From contig CP136897.1 of NCBI GenBank assembly GCA_034359265.1, positions 17,416,001 to 17,480,000 of the forward strand: a stretch of 64,000 nt of DNA, written 5' to 3'. The notes beneath the pieces were generated by a model. It ran no database searches. It was not told the origin of the DNA and worked only from the letters and a program-made list of their open reading frames with translations. The translations under genes and the position numbers were made by a program. Positions within the stretch are counted from its first letter, which is position 1; every line of letters begins with the position of its first letter. Source of the DNA: Canna indica. Lineage: Eukaryota; Streptophyta; Magnoliopsida; Zingiberales; Cannaceae. Below are positions 53,186-64,000 of the stretch, piece by piece.

Positions 53186-56100
53186 ATGGGTTGCGTGCTA
53201 TCAGGCCCTAGAGATGCCAGTCCGTTGAGAAGGGCCGGAAGTATCGGAGAGGTGGCTGTTTTTGTGCCCGGATTCCGTATCCCAAAAGGTGTGGATTTAA
53301 CGCAGCAGCTCGCCGACTGTTTGTCGAAAAGCCTCATTGATCGCCTCTCAGCACTAAGAACTAGGATCGTCGCCATGGCTGCTCAGGAGGCACGGCGATC
53401 GACGAAGCAGAGGCGCAGAACAACTACAAGACATGGTTTGAGCTCCAAAGACCTAGGTTATTTTGGTTTGGTTGATAAAGATGGTTCTACGACTATAATG
53501 TTTTTTCTCCTATTGTGATTTGTACGATAGGTTCTTGCTTGAGTGAACTTTTACATGCTCTTGAGGACTACTTGCCTGTTCTTCTAGGGCTGGTGAAGGA
53601 TGGTAATCAGAAAAAAGTCCCCTTGGAAAGTTGTAATTATTTCTTGTTGCTTATGATCTTAACATATTTATATAATCATATAGTTTCTTATGTGGATAGG
53701 ATGCCAGCTGACAGAAAAGGTACAGTTTATCTGGATTAACCAGGAGGATGATGCACAGGTTTGTCTCCGTATCTTTAGCTTGTTATATCTGTTGAAAGTC
53801 ACGAGCCTTCCTTCTTGAGACTGATAGATTCTCTTAATTTGCTAAGAAGGAAACTGCCATAACAAATGCTTGGTATGAGGTGTTGTCTGTGCTACACTTG
53901 ATGGCTATGCTTTCATTAATGCAAGCCAATTTGTTGCTTCTTCCTAAGATTTCAAATGAGGGTTATCAGCTCAAGATATCTGAAGGTGTGTATGTTGTGA
54001 AGACTCAGTTACCATCTTGCATCCCAAGTTAAAATTGAACATCAAGTGGATAATCTGTATTCCAAGATACAGTTTTCTTTTTAGTGAACATTATGGAGCA
54101 TAAACATAATTTTATCTTCTTTTTTGGTATTGACTACAGAGAGAAGAAGAAACTCGATTGATATTTTGTTGAAAGCAGCAGGTTATTTGGATTGTGCTAT
54201 TCGACATGTTCTTCCTAAAATGCCTCCACATACCAGGTTTATTTATCTTGAGGTTCTCATCACAACTTTATTGGCAATACTTGTCAGCATTCTGTTTGGA
54301 ATATCCTAAAACTTCTACATAAAGTCCGTTGATTAGTTAATAATCTGACATTTTTCATTATCCTTTTAATATATTGCAGGAAGGAACTTCCATTGGACCT
54401 AGAAGAAGGGGTTCTTCGAGCTCTATGTTTAGAGGCCCTGGGTCAGGTAGTGATTTATTCACTGCTAAATTTTGTATAATTAACACAATTTTAGATCTGT
54501 AAATTGTACTATCCAGAGCTTCTTGGATATTCTCTTTGAATGTTGCATAAGTTATCTGTACTCAGATAGGAAGCAACTCACAACATATATATTCAGATAG
54601 GAAGCAACTTCCATTGGACCTAGAAGGAGTTCTTTAAGGTCTATTTCTCTCTATATAGTTTGAACACGATTTCATGCTTGCTGTTGCACTTGGCAAGGTT
54701 GGATTTCTAGCCAATAAGTTACGGGATACTTATGTAGTACAATTAGTGTTTACTGAGAGGTCCAATTTAGGATCTGTACTATTGCTTTTCCTATTTTTTT
54801 AGATACATTAAGCTACCAAAAGTAGTGACATTTATATTGTTAATTGACTATAGAAAACTTATTTGGAGCTCTCTAACTCATTTTTCCTTTTACATGGACT
54901 TCACAGTGTGTTGATATCCAGCTTGGAATGGCAATAGATAGTCCCAAGGCAACTCTTGCGGTGAAACGGCGATTAGCCTGCGAAATGGTTAACTATTGGC
55001 ATCAGGTACCACCATGTCATTGGTTTTGTGTCTGACTTATATCCAGTATCCATACTTTGCCTCATTTTCTGTTTGATTTTTCTGATCTCTGATTTAAATT
55101 GACACTACTACACTGACATTTTAAAATCTGCTCAAGTTCTACTGTTTGCTATGTTAATAGACATGCATTTTTCCTATGCAATTTGTTCATTGCTGACATA
55201 TATCTGAAACTTAAGTGCTGTTTTAAACTTATTCTAATCTTTACAGGCTCAGGAAAACATAGTAAAGCTTCCTTTTACTGATGGATGGGGCAAAAAGCAC
55301 CAACTCTTTGTTAAGTGGAAATATGCTGAAGCAAAGGTTTGGCAATGACCACTTCGCCTTTTATCGCATTTACAAAAATCTTGAGTCATCAGATGTGGAT
55401 AGTTAAAGAGTAATCGTACACACACATCTCTTCATTTATCCACATTTAGTTATAGTTTGCAACAACATTTTGAGTATATATTGAGCCTAGCCTTCTCCTA
55501 ATGTCTTGTTATTGTTACTTCTCGGCTTCACTGCTCATGTGTGGGGGCTTATTTGTGCACAAGTCCATGAATCTTTGGCTCGCTTTCTCTTATGCTCCCC
55601 TGCAACTTGGTGACTGATTCCAAGCTTTATTTGGTTCGATCACTAGGGGGGGATGTCAGAATATGAGCATATATTGGGTTCTTTCCTAGACAACTAAGTT
55701 TTTTGGATTATCATAAGAAAAGAACATACCATAAAAAAAACTTGAGCTTTTTGAATAACAGGCACCCGGCAAAACCTCAAGTCTCCACCTTAAAAGAGGC
55801 CGTCTTAACCAAAGATAACCCTATTGCATAAAAGTCATAGAGACCTTTAGTTTGTTATTACACAGGATCTTCTGTTTTCTAACAGGCGGCTGCATACTAC
55901 TACCATGGACTGATACTTGATGAAGGAAACACAGAGAAATCACATGGAATGACAATAGCTGCTTTGCAAGCAGCAGAAGAGTTTCTGAAAGAAAGCAAGA
56001 AGACCTGTGAAGACTTCCATCAAATGCCTCCCACATCAAGGTTCAGCTTCACACTCCCCTTTCTCTTGCAATCAATTGGTTAACCCACTCTTTTCCCTTA

Positions 56101-57360
56101 ATTTAAATATCTCTTTCACCCAGTCTTGCATACCTCAATTATCTGTTAAGCGCAACATTAGTGTTGAATAATTACAGAAACTCAAAGTCTCGTTCCAATC
56201 TCTTCACAGGAGTACACCTCTTTGGGGCTCCATGAAGTATCTATCAGAGAAGATTCCTAAAGATGCATCAAGCAAGATACGGATTAATCGAGATCTTTAT
56301 AGTGAAGACAGGTAAATGACTTGACTCCATAACTGATAACAATGCCAAGTAATTAACTTGCTGATTATGTTTCATATAGATTCTAGATTCTTATATCTGA
56401 TACATTCTTGTTATTGCGATTCCGAGAGTTCATTGCTTGCAAATATAGTTCTACTTCCTTGACACTGAACTCTTATAGATGTTTCTAAATTCTAAGTATG
56501 TTTGGCAATTTTATCTGTATTCGCCTTACCAAAAGTCGCATCCGCATCGCGTCCTATCCATATCCGCACCATAAAAATAAATATGGACGCAGATATGGAA
56601 TTGAAAGATTCATATCTACACGGATGCAAATGCGGAGGTCTATCCACACCACGTCTGATCCACATTCGCCCTGCATACATGTAATTACAATAATATCTAA
56701 TAAGTTATAACATATATAATATATGGTAATATGGTATACATTTTGGTGAATTTTCAGTTTTTTATAGTGTTAAATGATTGATCCACATATTGTTTATTTA
56801 ATAGTATTTTAATGATTTTTACTGATTTTTATATAGGTTTTTATATATTTTACTAAATTAGTTTATCTAAAATGATGTGCGGATGCGGATATAAATACAC
56901 ATATCCATATCCACTACAGATGCGGTGTAGATGTGGATATGCAAATGTGAAAATGTGAAATGCGGTGTGGATGCAAATGATATAGTATCCACATCACATT
57001 CGACCCGCTGTCGTCCCTATTTCTAAGACAAAATACTACTACCAATATTTTAAAACCCAGACGGGCTCTAGTCCAAAGGAACACTGATTGAACCGGTCAA
57101 AATTAACTGGTACTCTGACCGATGAAAACAACATAAAAAATTAATGATCTTTTAATGAAAGTGAACTGGTGAAATAGAACTTATATGGCAACTTAGCTGT
57201 CAATGAAGGAAAATATGCTGAAATGTGAATGTATTGGTGAATTTGCAGGATTCTTAAGACGGCGCCTAGTTTGCCAGAATTTGCTTTAGCACTTAAGCCT
57301 GATGATTACCAACTCCCTCCATTGGATCCCATGTGGAACAAGGAGGCTCGCCATCACTAA
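53186..57360 (+). CDS. BRO1-like domain-containing protein
   Basis: Eleven coding exons: 53186-53435, 53531-53602, 53700-53758, 53847-53985, 54140-54236, 54380-54446, 54907-55005, 55247-55336, 55886-56040, 56210-56311 and 57249-57360. All phases agree and give 413 aa plus stop. The start MGCVLSGPRD has an MGC N-terminus that could be myristoylated and palmitoylated. The body is an all-helical BRO1-type domain with LEDYLPVLLGLVKDG, NAWYEVLSVLHLMAMLSL, KAAGYLDCAIRHVLP, AAAYYYHGLILDEGNTEKSH and MKYLSEKIPK. The end is LPEFALALKPDDYQLPPLD. It matches the Arabidopsis At1g73390-type proteins. BRO1 domains bind ESCRT-III tails, so an endosomal role is likely, but direct evidence for this plant branch is limited. 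Confidence 0.93.
54600..54650 (+). repeat. Partial copy of exon 6 inside intron 6
   Basis: AACTTCCATTGGACCTAGAA is repeated exactly from exon 6 (about 54384), and the following TTCTT and CTCTAT-like bases are diverged. The copy has a TAA in the exon's frame region and no clear splice donor, so it is a dead exon fragment. Confidence 0.85.
56497..57019. mobile_element. hAT-type MITE in BRO1-like intron 10
   Basis: The left end TATGTTTGGCAA and right end TGTCGTCCCTA are flanked by ATTCTAAG (56489-56496) and TTTCTAAG (57020-57027), matching at 7 of 8 positions. The interior is built from GCATCCGCAT, GGATATGGATA and TGCGGATGCGG motifs. The 8-base duplication points to hAT. Confidence 0.75.
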
Positions 57361-58079
57361 GAACTTGCAAAGGACAAATATTTGAGCTACAATTTGGATG
57401 ATTTGCTCTCTAGAAAAAGAAGAAAGAAGAGAAAAAAGGAGACAGTAGTGATTGAGTCTTCAGCAAATTAATTAGATCATCTTGTTGTAGTAGAATACTG
57501 GATAGAAGAGGTTGCCTTGTGTATGTAAAATTTGTTGTATCATATTGTAAATTTGAAGGATATATCTACTATTTCTTTGTCAATGTGGAAATCAAGTATA
57601 ATTAAGTTTGATCAACATCAACCTTGGATTTAATTAGATTCAATTTTAGAAATTGGATTAATAGAAAAATTAGTCAAATTTAATAAAACTGGTGATCTTC
57701 GATTATCAAATTTGATGAAATGCAATCCAGTTGACTTAATTTATTCAAATCATTCATGTCATTACACAATCAAAATAAGATAATACATAAATTTTAATTT
57801 ATTATTTGTTTAGTATACGAATTAGAAGAAAATAAATTAAAAAAAACCCTTGAAATTTTGATTCAACTGCCTTTCATAGTGGAGCCATAGCCCATAGGAG
57901 TCACGTCGTGAGCTATTTCGTGACTTTGCATGCAATTGATCTCATTGGGCTTAAAATAGGTTTTGGGTTGGACTCGAGCTCGGTCATGAACCGGGTTCGA
58001 ATTGCTAAACAGGAAGCCTCGCTCTCAAGTCTCAACCAAACCAAAACCCTCTCAACGAAAAAAGGGCTCTTTCTCCGCG
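57361..58079. other. Spacer between two plus-strand genes
   Basis: This 719-bp spacer holds the 3' UTR of the BRO1-like gene and the promoter of the DUF1308 gene. TATCATATTGTAAAT near 57538 is the most likely poly(A) region. I see no strong TATA box before 58080. Confidence 0.5.
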
Positions 58080-61000
58080 ATGCCAACGGAAGCTGAAGCC
58101 CACCGCCTCGCCGCCGGCGATTCCCAAATCCGCCAAGCGGAGTCCCGCTGCCTAACCCTCCGCCACCGCCTCCTCAATTCCCGTCTTCCCGCCTCCTCCT
58201 ACCTTTCCTTACTTCGCCTCCTCGACGCTGAGCTCCGCTCTCTCTCCCGTCTATTTTCCTCCCCCCCCTCCTCCCTCCCCCTCAGCTCCAATGTCGGGTA
58301 CCTCGAATCCATCGCTCGTCTCCTCCTACACCCCTCCATTCGCTGTGTTTCCCGCGTATCCAGGCCTGTACCCCCCGCCGCCGCCTCCGATTCCGACCAC
58401 TCCATTCACGTCGACCTCGTCTGCACCTTCCACCGCCGACCCGCATGGTTCGTGGTCTCCGACCGCAACCCTGCCTACCTCTCCTGGCTGGGATCTAAGG
58501 GCCTCCGCGCTCGCGTCGATCGCGTCACTGCCGCTGCCCGCTCCGCTGGGGTCCTCAAGCCCGCCTCCGTTCTCTTCGTCTTCTCCCGCGGCGTCCGAGA
58601 CTATGTTTCCACTAATCTGGTGGATGATTTCGGCGCTATTGAAATCGACTTGTTCAGGAATGAAGAAGACGACGTCTTTGAGGAATTGGAAGATGGGTGG
58701 ATTGGTGTTAGATCGTCGGGTAATGTGAATTCCAGGGTTTTCGAGATAAAGATCGGCTGTGATATTGGTAAAGATGAAATGTGTAGTTTGCAAGTTGTAG
58801 ATGATAGAGAGGAGGCGGGCGGTCTGGATGATAGGTTTGAATTTTTTATTTCGAAGATGAACGTCGATTCAGCGGATGCAGTGAACTTTGACACAACATC
58901 TTTGGTCGCGCTGCTGTCAGGAATTAGTAATGGTGGCTGCGAGCGGTTGATGAAGTCACCGGAGGTAGAGATGAGGGCAAGGTTTAAGGGGAACTATGAG
59001 TTCGTGATGGCGCAGGTGTGTATATATTTTGTGATTTATTTTGAAATTTGATCCCTTTTGTTGAATAAATACCTTTTAGATCATTTTAGAAGGAAAGTGA
59101 TGTTTTGATTATAGTTCTTGATGATGCTCAGGTTTCCAAACACTTTTGCATGAATCTCTATTTTTTTTAAAATAAAGAAAACTTGTATTTATCAATTGCA
59201 TGAATCTCTTGAGCTACAGAATGCAAATTTGCTATTTGTATAGTCGTAATTATTGACTGCTCAGTGTTTGTTTTAAAAAAAAAAGTACTAAAGGCAAGTT
59301 TTGAGATAAAAAGAATCTAATGTTTAAGTTTTTGATTTCGAAGATCCAATATAACCCTTATATATGGTCAGGTATCTGAAATTTTTACATCAAACAAAGT
59401 GTTAACATGCAGGTACAAGATAAGCTGACTGGAATATCGAGGCAACTTCTTCCTAATTTTCTATGGAACTGTAAAAAAATTACTGATAGGGATATGCACA
59501 TACTTCTTTACTTTGATCAACAATATAGGTTCTAATTTGATGGACAAGCCATTTAAGAATACTTATATTTTGCTGGTGTTGTCTGCTATTTCAAGCCATG
59601 CTGATCAAGGATGAGGTTCTTTATGGCGATATAAAATCATGAGAGATACTGTTACATTTATGAATCTTATGATGACTAAAAAGTATTTGATGATTTGATC
59701 CAATTTAACTTGCCTAGAACTCATTCAGTTACTACCTTGAATTTGAAGGAAAAAAAACAAGATGATTCTGGTTGCTCTCGGAGTTTTTGTTATTTGTCAC
59801 GATAAAATAATTTGTTGAATTTAAGAAAATCCATGATTTGTTTTTCTAAGATGCAAACAACTAGGACATCAACAAACTCATTGCCCTTATTCATTTATCA
59901 TCATTTGTCATGATATACAAGAAAATCATATAACCAATTATTCCATGGATGTCTAATGTATTAAGTGTCTGAAACTCTTGGTTTATAACTGCCACACCCT
60001 AGGCCTGGTCCTTTCACCATATTAATGATGGTAAAACTGAATTCTTCTCTAGACAGCTGTTCACGGTTAAATCAGAAATAGCAATGGGGAATCCTATTAA
60101 GCTCACACAAGTCCTGCTTATTATCTGAGTTACTATAATATCAAAGAGAACATTCAGGTTGACTTCGATAGATCTGATCAGTTACTGAGGTTGAGGAACT
60201 AGAGTTATGTTGTATAGAGTAGAGGTTCCTAATCTTTTATTATGTAAGTTCAAACTCATTGTCTCTTCTGAGAAGATTTTCTAATAGTAGTTCTGAGTTG
60301 TGTTAGAATTGTCTTGCCAGAACATAAAGATGCAATAGTTTGAAATAGACTATTATTTGAGTTATTCTTGAAAGTAAAAGTTGAAACTTTGCCTCGAGCA
60401 TTTTGTGCATCACAAAGTTCTTTCTTTAAAATTTCATTCAGTTTATCTGTTCACAAGTAATTATTTTTTCAGCATTCGCACAAACTTTTGGTAGTTTGTT
60501 CCCTTTACAAGGGGGAACTCTTTATTTGTATAGCTTTTCATGGCAAAATATCTGAGAGCGTGAACTTTAAAATGAGAGGTTTTTGTGGTAGGAATGTAGG
60601 ATTACCACTTTCTTCTGTACCTACTGTGAAGTTTTAACTAACAATTTTACGATCATATTTAACTCTATAATGGTATCTCATATTCGAGACTTCATGGAAA
60701 GTTTTCTTTTTGATATTTTACTTTCCCTCCATGGGATCATCCATATTCCTGCATGTGAATGACAGGTGACATCTGAACTTCAGAATCCAATTCTAGCTGA
60801 ACTTGGTGATATGATAGCCGGAAAGAAAGGCATAATATGTGCGAGCGTCCACTCTGAATTTCAGGAACTAGTTCGGATGTGTGGAGGACCCAATGAGAGG
60901 TTGCGTGCTCATCGACTAATAAAGCGACTTCAGTAAGTTCTATTAGTTACATTAGCGTACTCTTTTCCAATAACTAGTTAGCATGAATGTTATCACTGTA

Positions 61001-61314
61001 ATTATTATTTCTGATTGGTTAAACTGTACGAGTTGATGATGAACCTTTTGAATTTTTTACATGCAAATGAGATATACTGCTTCATCAACTTAGCTTTTGC
61101 TTGCAGGGTTGTCCCAGATTCTCCTTCTGAACGAGTGATGAATCTTCCGACAACAAGAAAGATGGCATTGAAGAACAAGATTGTGTTTGGCACAGGAGAT
61201 TATTGGCAAGCACCAACTCTTACTGCTAATACTGGCTTCATTCGAGCTGTTTCCCAAACTTCCATGTCTTTGTTGACTATTGAACACAGACCTCGAGCCC
61301 TAACCGGTGATTAG
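58080..61314 (+). CDS. DUF1308 (UPF0415/C7orf25-like) protein
   Basis: Three exons (58080-59015, 60766-60932, 61107-61314) give 436 aa. I start at MPTEAEAHRLAAGD, the first ATG in the frame. The N-terminal third is helical and Leu/Ser/Arg-rich. The middle has the conserved VDLVCTFHRRPAWFVVSDRNP block. The C-terminal DUF1308 part has NFDTTSLVALLSGISNGG, LKNKIVFGTGDYWQAPT and ANTGFIRAV. DUF1308 resembles PIN-like nuclease folds, and the VNFDTT and FGTGD blocks fit this, but the activity in plants is not established. The first exon is GC-rich and the two later ones are not, a 5'-to-3' GC gradient. Intron 1 is 1.75 kb of unremarkable AT-rich DNA. Confidence 0.93.
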
Positions 61315-61405
61315 TCTTGTTCGATATTTCTTATATGTTGACTTTGACATGATTAGCGTTCCCTGTAGCTGTAGATGTTTGCGAATGTTCATGGTGTTAT
61401 CTTTG

Positions 61406-61552
61406 TTGTATAATAAATTATGTTACGTACAATAAGTCAAAACGTTCCAACTACGTGCGATTGGGATTTGGCATAATTGTAATAAATTATGTTACATACA
61501 ATATGTCAAAACGTTCCAACTACGTGGGACTGGGATTTGGCATAATTGTAAA
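61406..61552. repeat. Tandem duplication, unit ~71 bp
   Basis: Two copies of AATAAATTATGTTAC, AAGTCAAAACGTTCCAACTACGTG and GGGATTTGGCATAATTGTAA sit head to tail just after the DUF1308 gene, likely within its 3' UTR. Confidence 0.88.
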
Positions 61553-62132
61553 ATAAATTGCAAATAGATTCACCTTGGGCATTTTCTATATTTTTAATGT
61601 TTTTTTACCCGAATTGATCCAGACTTGCTAACATATATGATTTAATTGATTTTTCATATTTTTATCTAGTTGCTCATAAATGATTAGATAGGCAAATTTA
61701 CTGATTTAACTATATCCTTGCATCTTTTTGAAAAATTAAATACGTATCCTTGCAAAATGCAAATCTTTGCATATATGTCTTATTGGAGTTAATTTCTACT
61801 AGTTGATTATTGGAATAGAAATATAGGTGGGTCCCATCGATATTGACGTATGTTTATTTTTAATTTTTATAAACATAAAATATTATGATTAACTTTTAGT
61901 TGTATCTATTAGAGAATAAATCGAAAACATGTAATAATCAATTTTCTCAGTAATTGATTAAGTGTTTTTTATTTAAGTTAATATAGTTAAACATAAAGGT
62001 GAAAGATAATTAAAAAAGTACAGTTCCCAACACAAGCTACAATAATTACAATGAATGAGGGATGAGAAATGTTAAATCCCACCACTTCATGATTATTAAT
62101 GCAATTATAACTCATGCAATTATAAGTGATTA

Positions 62133-62303
62133 AAAAAAATATTAAATTAATTTTTATATCCTACGTGCAATTGTAAGTGATTAGAAAAATTATTAAATTA
62201 ATTTTTGAAAAATTATTAAATTAATTTTTGAAAAATTATTAAATTAATTTTTGAAAAATTATTAAATTAATTTTTGAAAAATTATTAAATTAATTTTTAA
62301 GAG
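62133..62303. repeat. 23-bp tandem repeat
   Basis: AAAATTATTAAATTAATTTTTG is repeated about five times nearly exactly, after two longer diverged units with AAGTGATTA. The unit core ATTAAATTAAT is close to palindromic. Confidence 0.92.
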
Positions 62304-62675
62304 GATATAACATCACTCCGTGCTAGTTCAAGCGACTACACCATCAAATAGTGATGGCAGAGAAAACAAAGAGACAAGAGAACTTGTCAGCGTTGACGTG
62401 ATTTAGGGTCGATTGGCGTGCCCGTACGAAACCATATTGGATGAAGCCTGTTTCAGTGGGATCCGAATTTGACGCATCGGTTTCAGATCGTCAAAAAGCG
62501 GATTTATGTCAAATCAAAACTATGCCCACTGAATTTAAGCATGCTTATGGAAAATTTTCAAATCCGGATTACGGTGGTAAATATTCTAAAAAATCAAATT
62601 TTTGTAATACCAATTTTACATCTAGCAAAAATATCTAATGCGATGTAAAAATTTAAAATGCACAAATATAGGTTA

Positions 62676-63703
62676 TCATGACAACACTGTTGATAACAAG
62701 TTAGAACGGAGCTGCCGACCTTCGGGTTCCTTCAGGAACATTCTGTTTTCCAAATATAGCTCCAACTTTATGATGATTTCGTTCATCTCCTTGTCTTCTC
62801 TCTGCTTAAGTGCAGGCAAAAAGCTTCTAGAAATGGCATTAAGCATCTTCATGAACTGGGATTTGTATTTTCTGTGCAATGCAAAGCCTGCCATCTGACA
62901 CCAGAAAGGAAGAGTTTACAAGCCATGGAATGTGCAAGGGCAACAAAGTAAATATAAAAAGTCGAATCCTGATAAACCTTCAAGAAGGCCTCCAAAGCAT
63001 AAGCAGTAGGTCTGTTAGCAGGCAGGGTATTCAGAAACCTCGCAAGCCATGCCCATCCTTCTCCTAAGCCATGAGGATTTCTAACACCATCAGACTCCAT
63101 CTGCCAAAAGTATAACACTCCATTCATTTAGGATATATATTATTGCTATGAAAATTGGCATAAATTACTTGCAGTTCTTTTGCTATAGTTGGCATATGCT
63201 TCATAGTGTATTTTTTAAATACAGAATAATGTCATCAATTACTTGTTGTAGATGTTTCTGCAGTAAGAATATGATATTTTTTACAAAATTGGGATATACT
63301 GAATATTGAAAACTAGATATTTAACAAATTTGTATTGATTCAACTTCTTGTACCTATTCACACTTTAAACATGTTCACTTAATATGAAAACTATATGGTC
63401 ATCAATGATTATAAGATGGGAAAAAATTTCTGAAAGCAACCAAGGATTGAATACTGTTGAGAAGGGCCATGGAGAATCACAATTCTAGCAAATGTTAATT
63501 TTTCAAAAACATTTTTTATATAAATAAATCATATACAGTGAAAGAGCAATCAAATTAAAGCAATGAATATAAACCTGAACTATGACAGCATAAAGTTTCA
63601 TGTAAGACTGGACCCGGTTCAGGTAACTCTCCGAGCTTTCAAATTTTCCATCTTCTTCATGGTAACCAACCATCTTCCAGTAATCCTTATTTTGCAATGC
63701 TTG
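62676..63703 (-). CDS. GLE1: GLE1, mRNA export factor (C-terminal exons; partial)
   Basis: Three exons are visible on the minus strand: 63703-63575, 63100-62978 and 62894-62676 (stop). They join in one frame and give about 156 aa. Family marks are SYLNRVQSYMKLYAVIVQ, then GLGEGWAWLARFLNTLPANR, PTAYALEAFLK, YKSQFMKMLNAI and MFLKEPEGRQL. This is the C-terminal half of the GLE1 domain. At the cytoplasmic face of the nuclear pore GLE1, with inositol hexakisphosphate, stimulates the DEAD-box RNA helicase DBP5 (LOS4 in Arabidopsis) to release exported mRNA. The upstream exons lie beyond the right edge; I see no further coding exon between 63704 and 64000. The gene converges on the DUF1308 gene. Confidence 0.93.
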
Positions 63704-64000
63704 CTGGAAAGAATAAGATGAAGTCATGAAAGTAAAACAATGCAAGGAGAAATTCTATTTTTCAAGTGAGACCAAAAACTGTAATTATCTGCACATGCTT
63801 CTGAATGCTCTTCATCCATGGCATTTCCATTAACCATACACATGAAGCAGCAAAAGATGCCCCAAGCTATTCATCATAATGCAAGGAGTAGCTATTTCCT
63901 CGTGAAAACATAGATCAAATTGTTTATATCTTAAGTGCAGGTGCTGCTAGTTGTCCTATCGTAATTCAAGTAGGATATTTCTATATTGTCCTATTATACT
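63704..64000 (-). other. GLE1 intron running off the window
   Basis: The exon at 63703 has a good acceptor (TTCTTTCCAG on the minus strand). The remaining 297 bases show no continuation of the GLE1 frame. Confidence 0.6.

Larger units (their letters stand above)
61315..62675. other. Intergenic between convergent genes
   Basis: This holds the 3' ends of the DUF1308 gene (+) and GLE1 (-). Two local repeat arrays are present. No gene is seen. Confidence 0.6.

Noticed and set aside
58291..58793. Open frames in other phases within DUF1308 exon 1 (both strands)
   Set aside because: Pro/Ser-rich or Gly-rich shadows of a GC-rich exon; the 58080-59015 frame carries the conserved family blocks.

Overview
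The window is nuclear DNA of a flowering plant. It holds multi-exon genes with GT-AG introns, plant forms of NBS1, GLE1 and a BRO1-like protein, a plant-type initiator tRNA-Met gene, and AT-rich intergenic DNA filled with CACTA, MULE, hAT and LTR elements. The GC-rich 5' exon of the DUF1308 gene, unlike its later exons, would suit a monocot, but this is a weak hint. All exon models are read by eye from splice sites and family resemblance.

Layout: (1) 1-5268 carries a ~100-bp tandem array and a 2.4-kb CACTA deletion derivative (664-3081, TSD TAA). (2) 5269-14735 (-) is NBS1, 13 coding exons, 540 aa. (3) 14736-26850 is a transposon-rich block. It holds a hAT transposase relic, a truncated copia-type LTR, and a three-level nest in which an 8-bp-TSD hAT-type MITE sits in a gag-only LTR retrotransposon that sits in a foldback MULE with a 9-bp TSD. 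(4) 28273-29109 (+) is a single-exon DUF761-type protein with internal repeats. (5) 30620-34600 holds a cytochrome P450 relic, LTR-like repeats and a 2.8-kb solo LTR (TSD GGTCC). (6) 35015-42796 holds a small foldback MULE and a 6.9-kb CACTA element (-) with decayed TNPD and TNPA genes, the probable relative of the short CACTA. (7) 44669-47213 holds a Kunitz inhibitor gene (-), tRNA-iMet (+) and a 66-aa conserved small protein gene (-). (8) 48481-50988 holds three MITEs. (9) 53186-57360 (+) is a BRO1-like domain gene (11 coding exons, 413 aa), 58080-61314 (+) is a DUF1308/C7orf25-like gene (3 exons, 436 aa), and 62676-63703 (-) is the 3' end of GLE1, running off the right edge.

The host genes look like unrelated single-copy housekeeping or defence genes (DNA double-strand break sensing, endosomal BRO1-like function, mRNA export, protease inhibition); nothing suggests a gene cluster. 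The most informative content is the transposon archaeology. Most insertions have exact target-site duplications, which gives the order of events, and the window also contains the tRNA whose 3' end matches the retrotransposon's primer-binding site.
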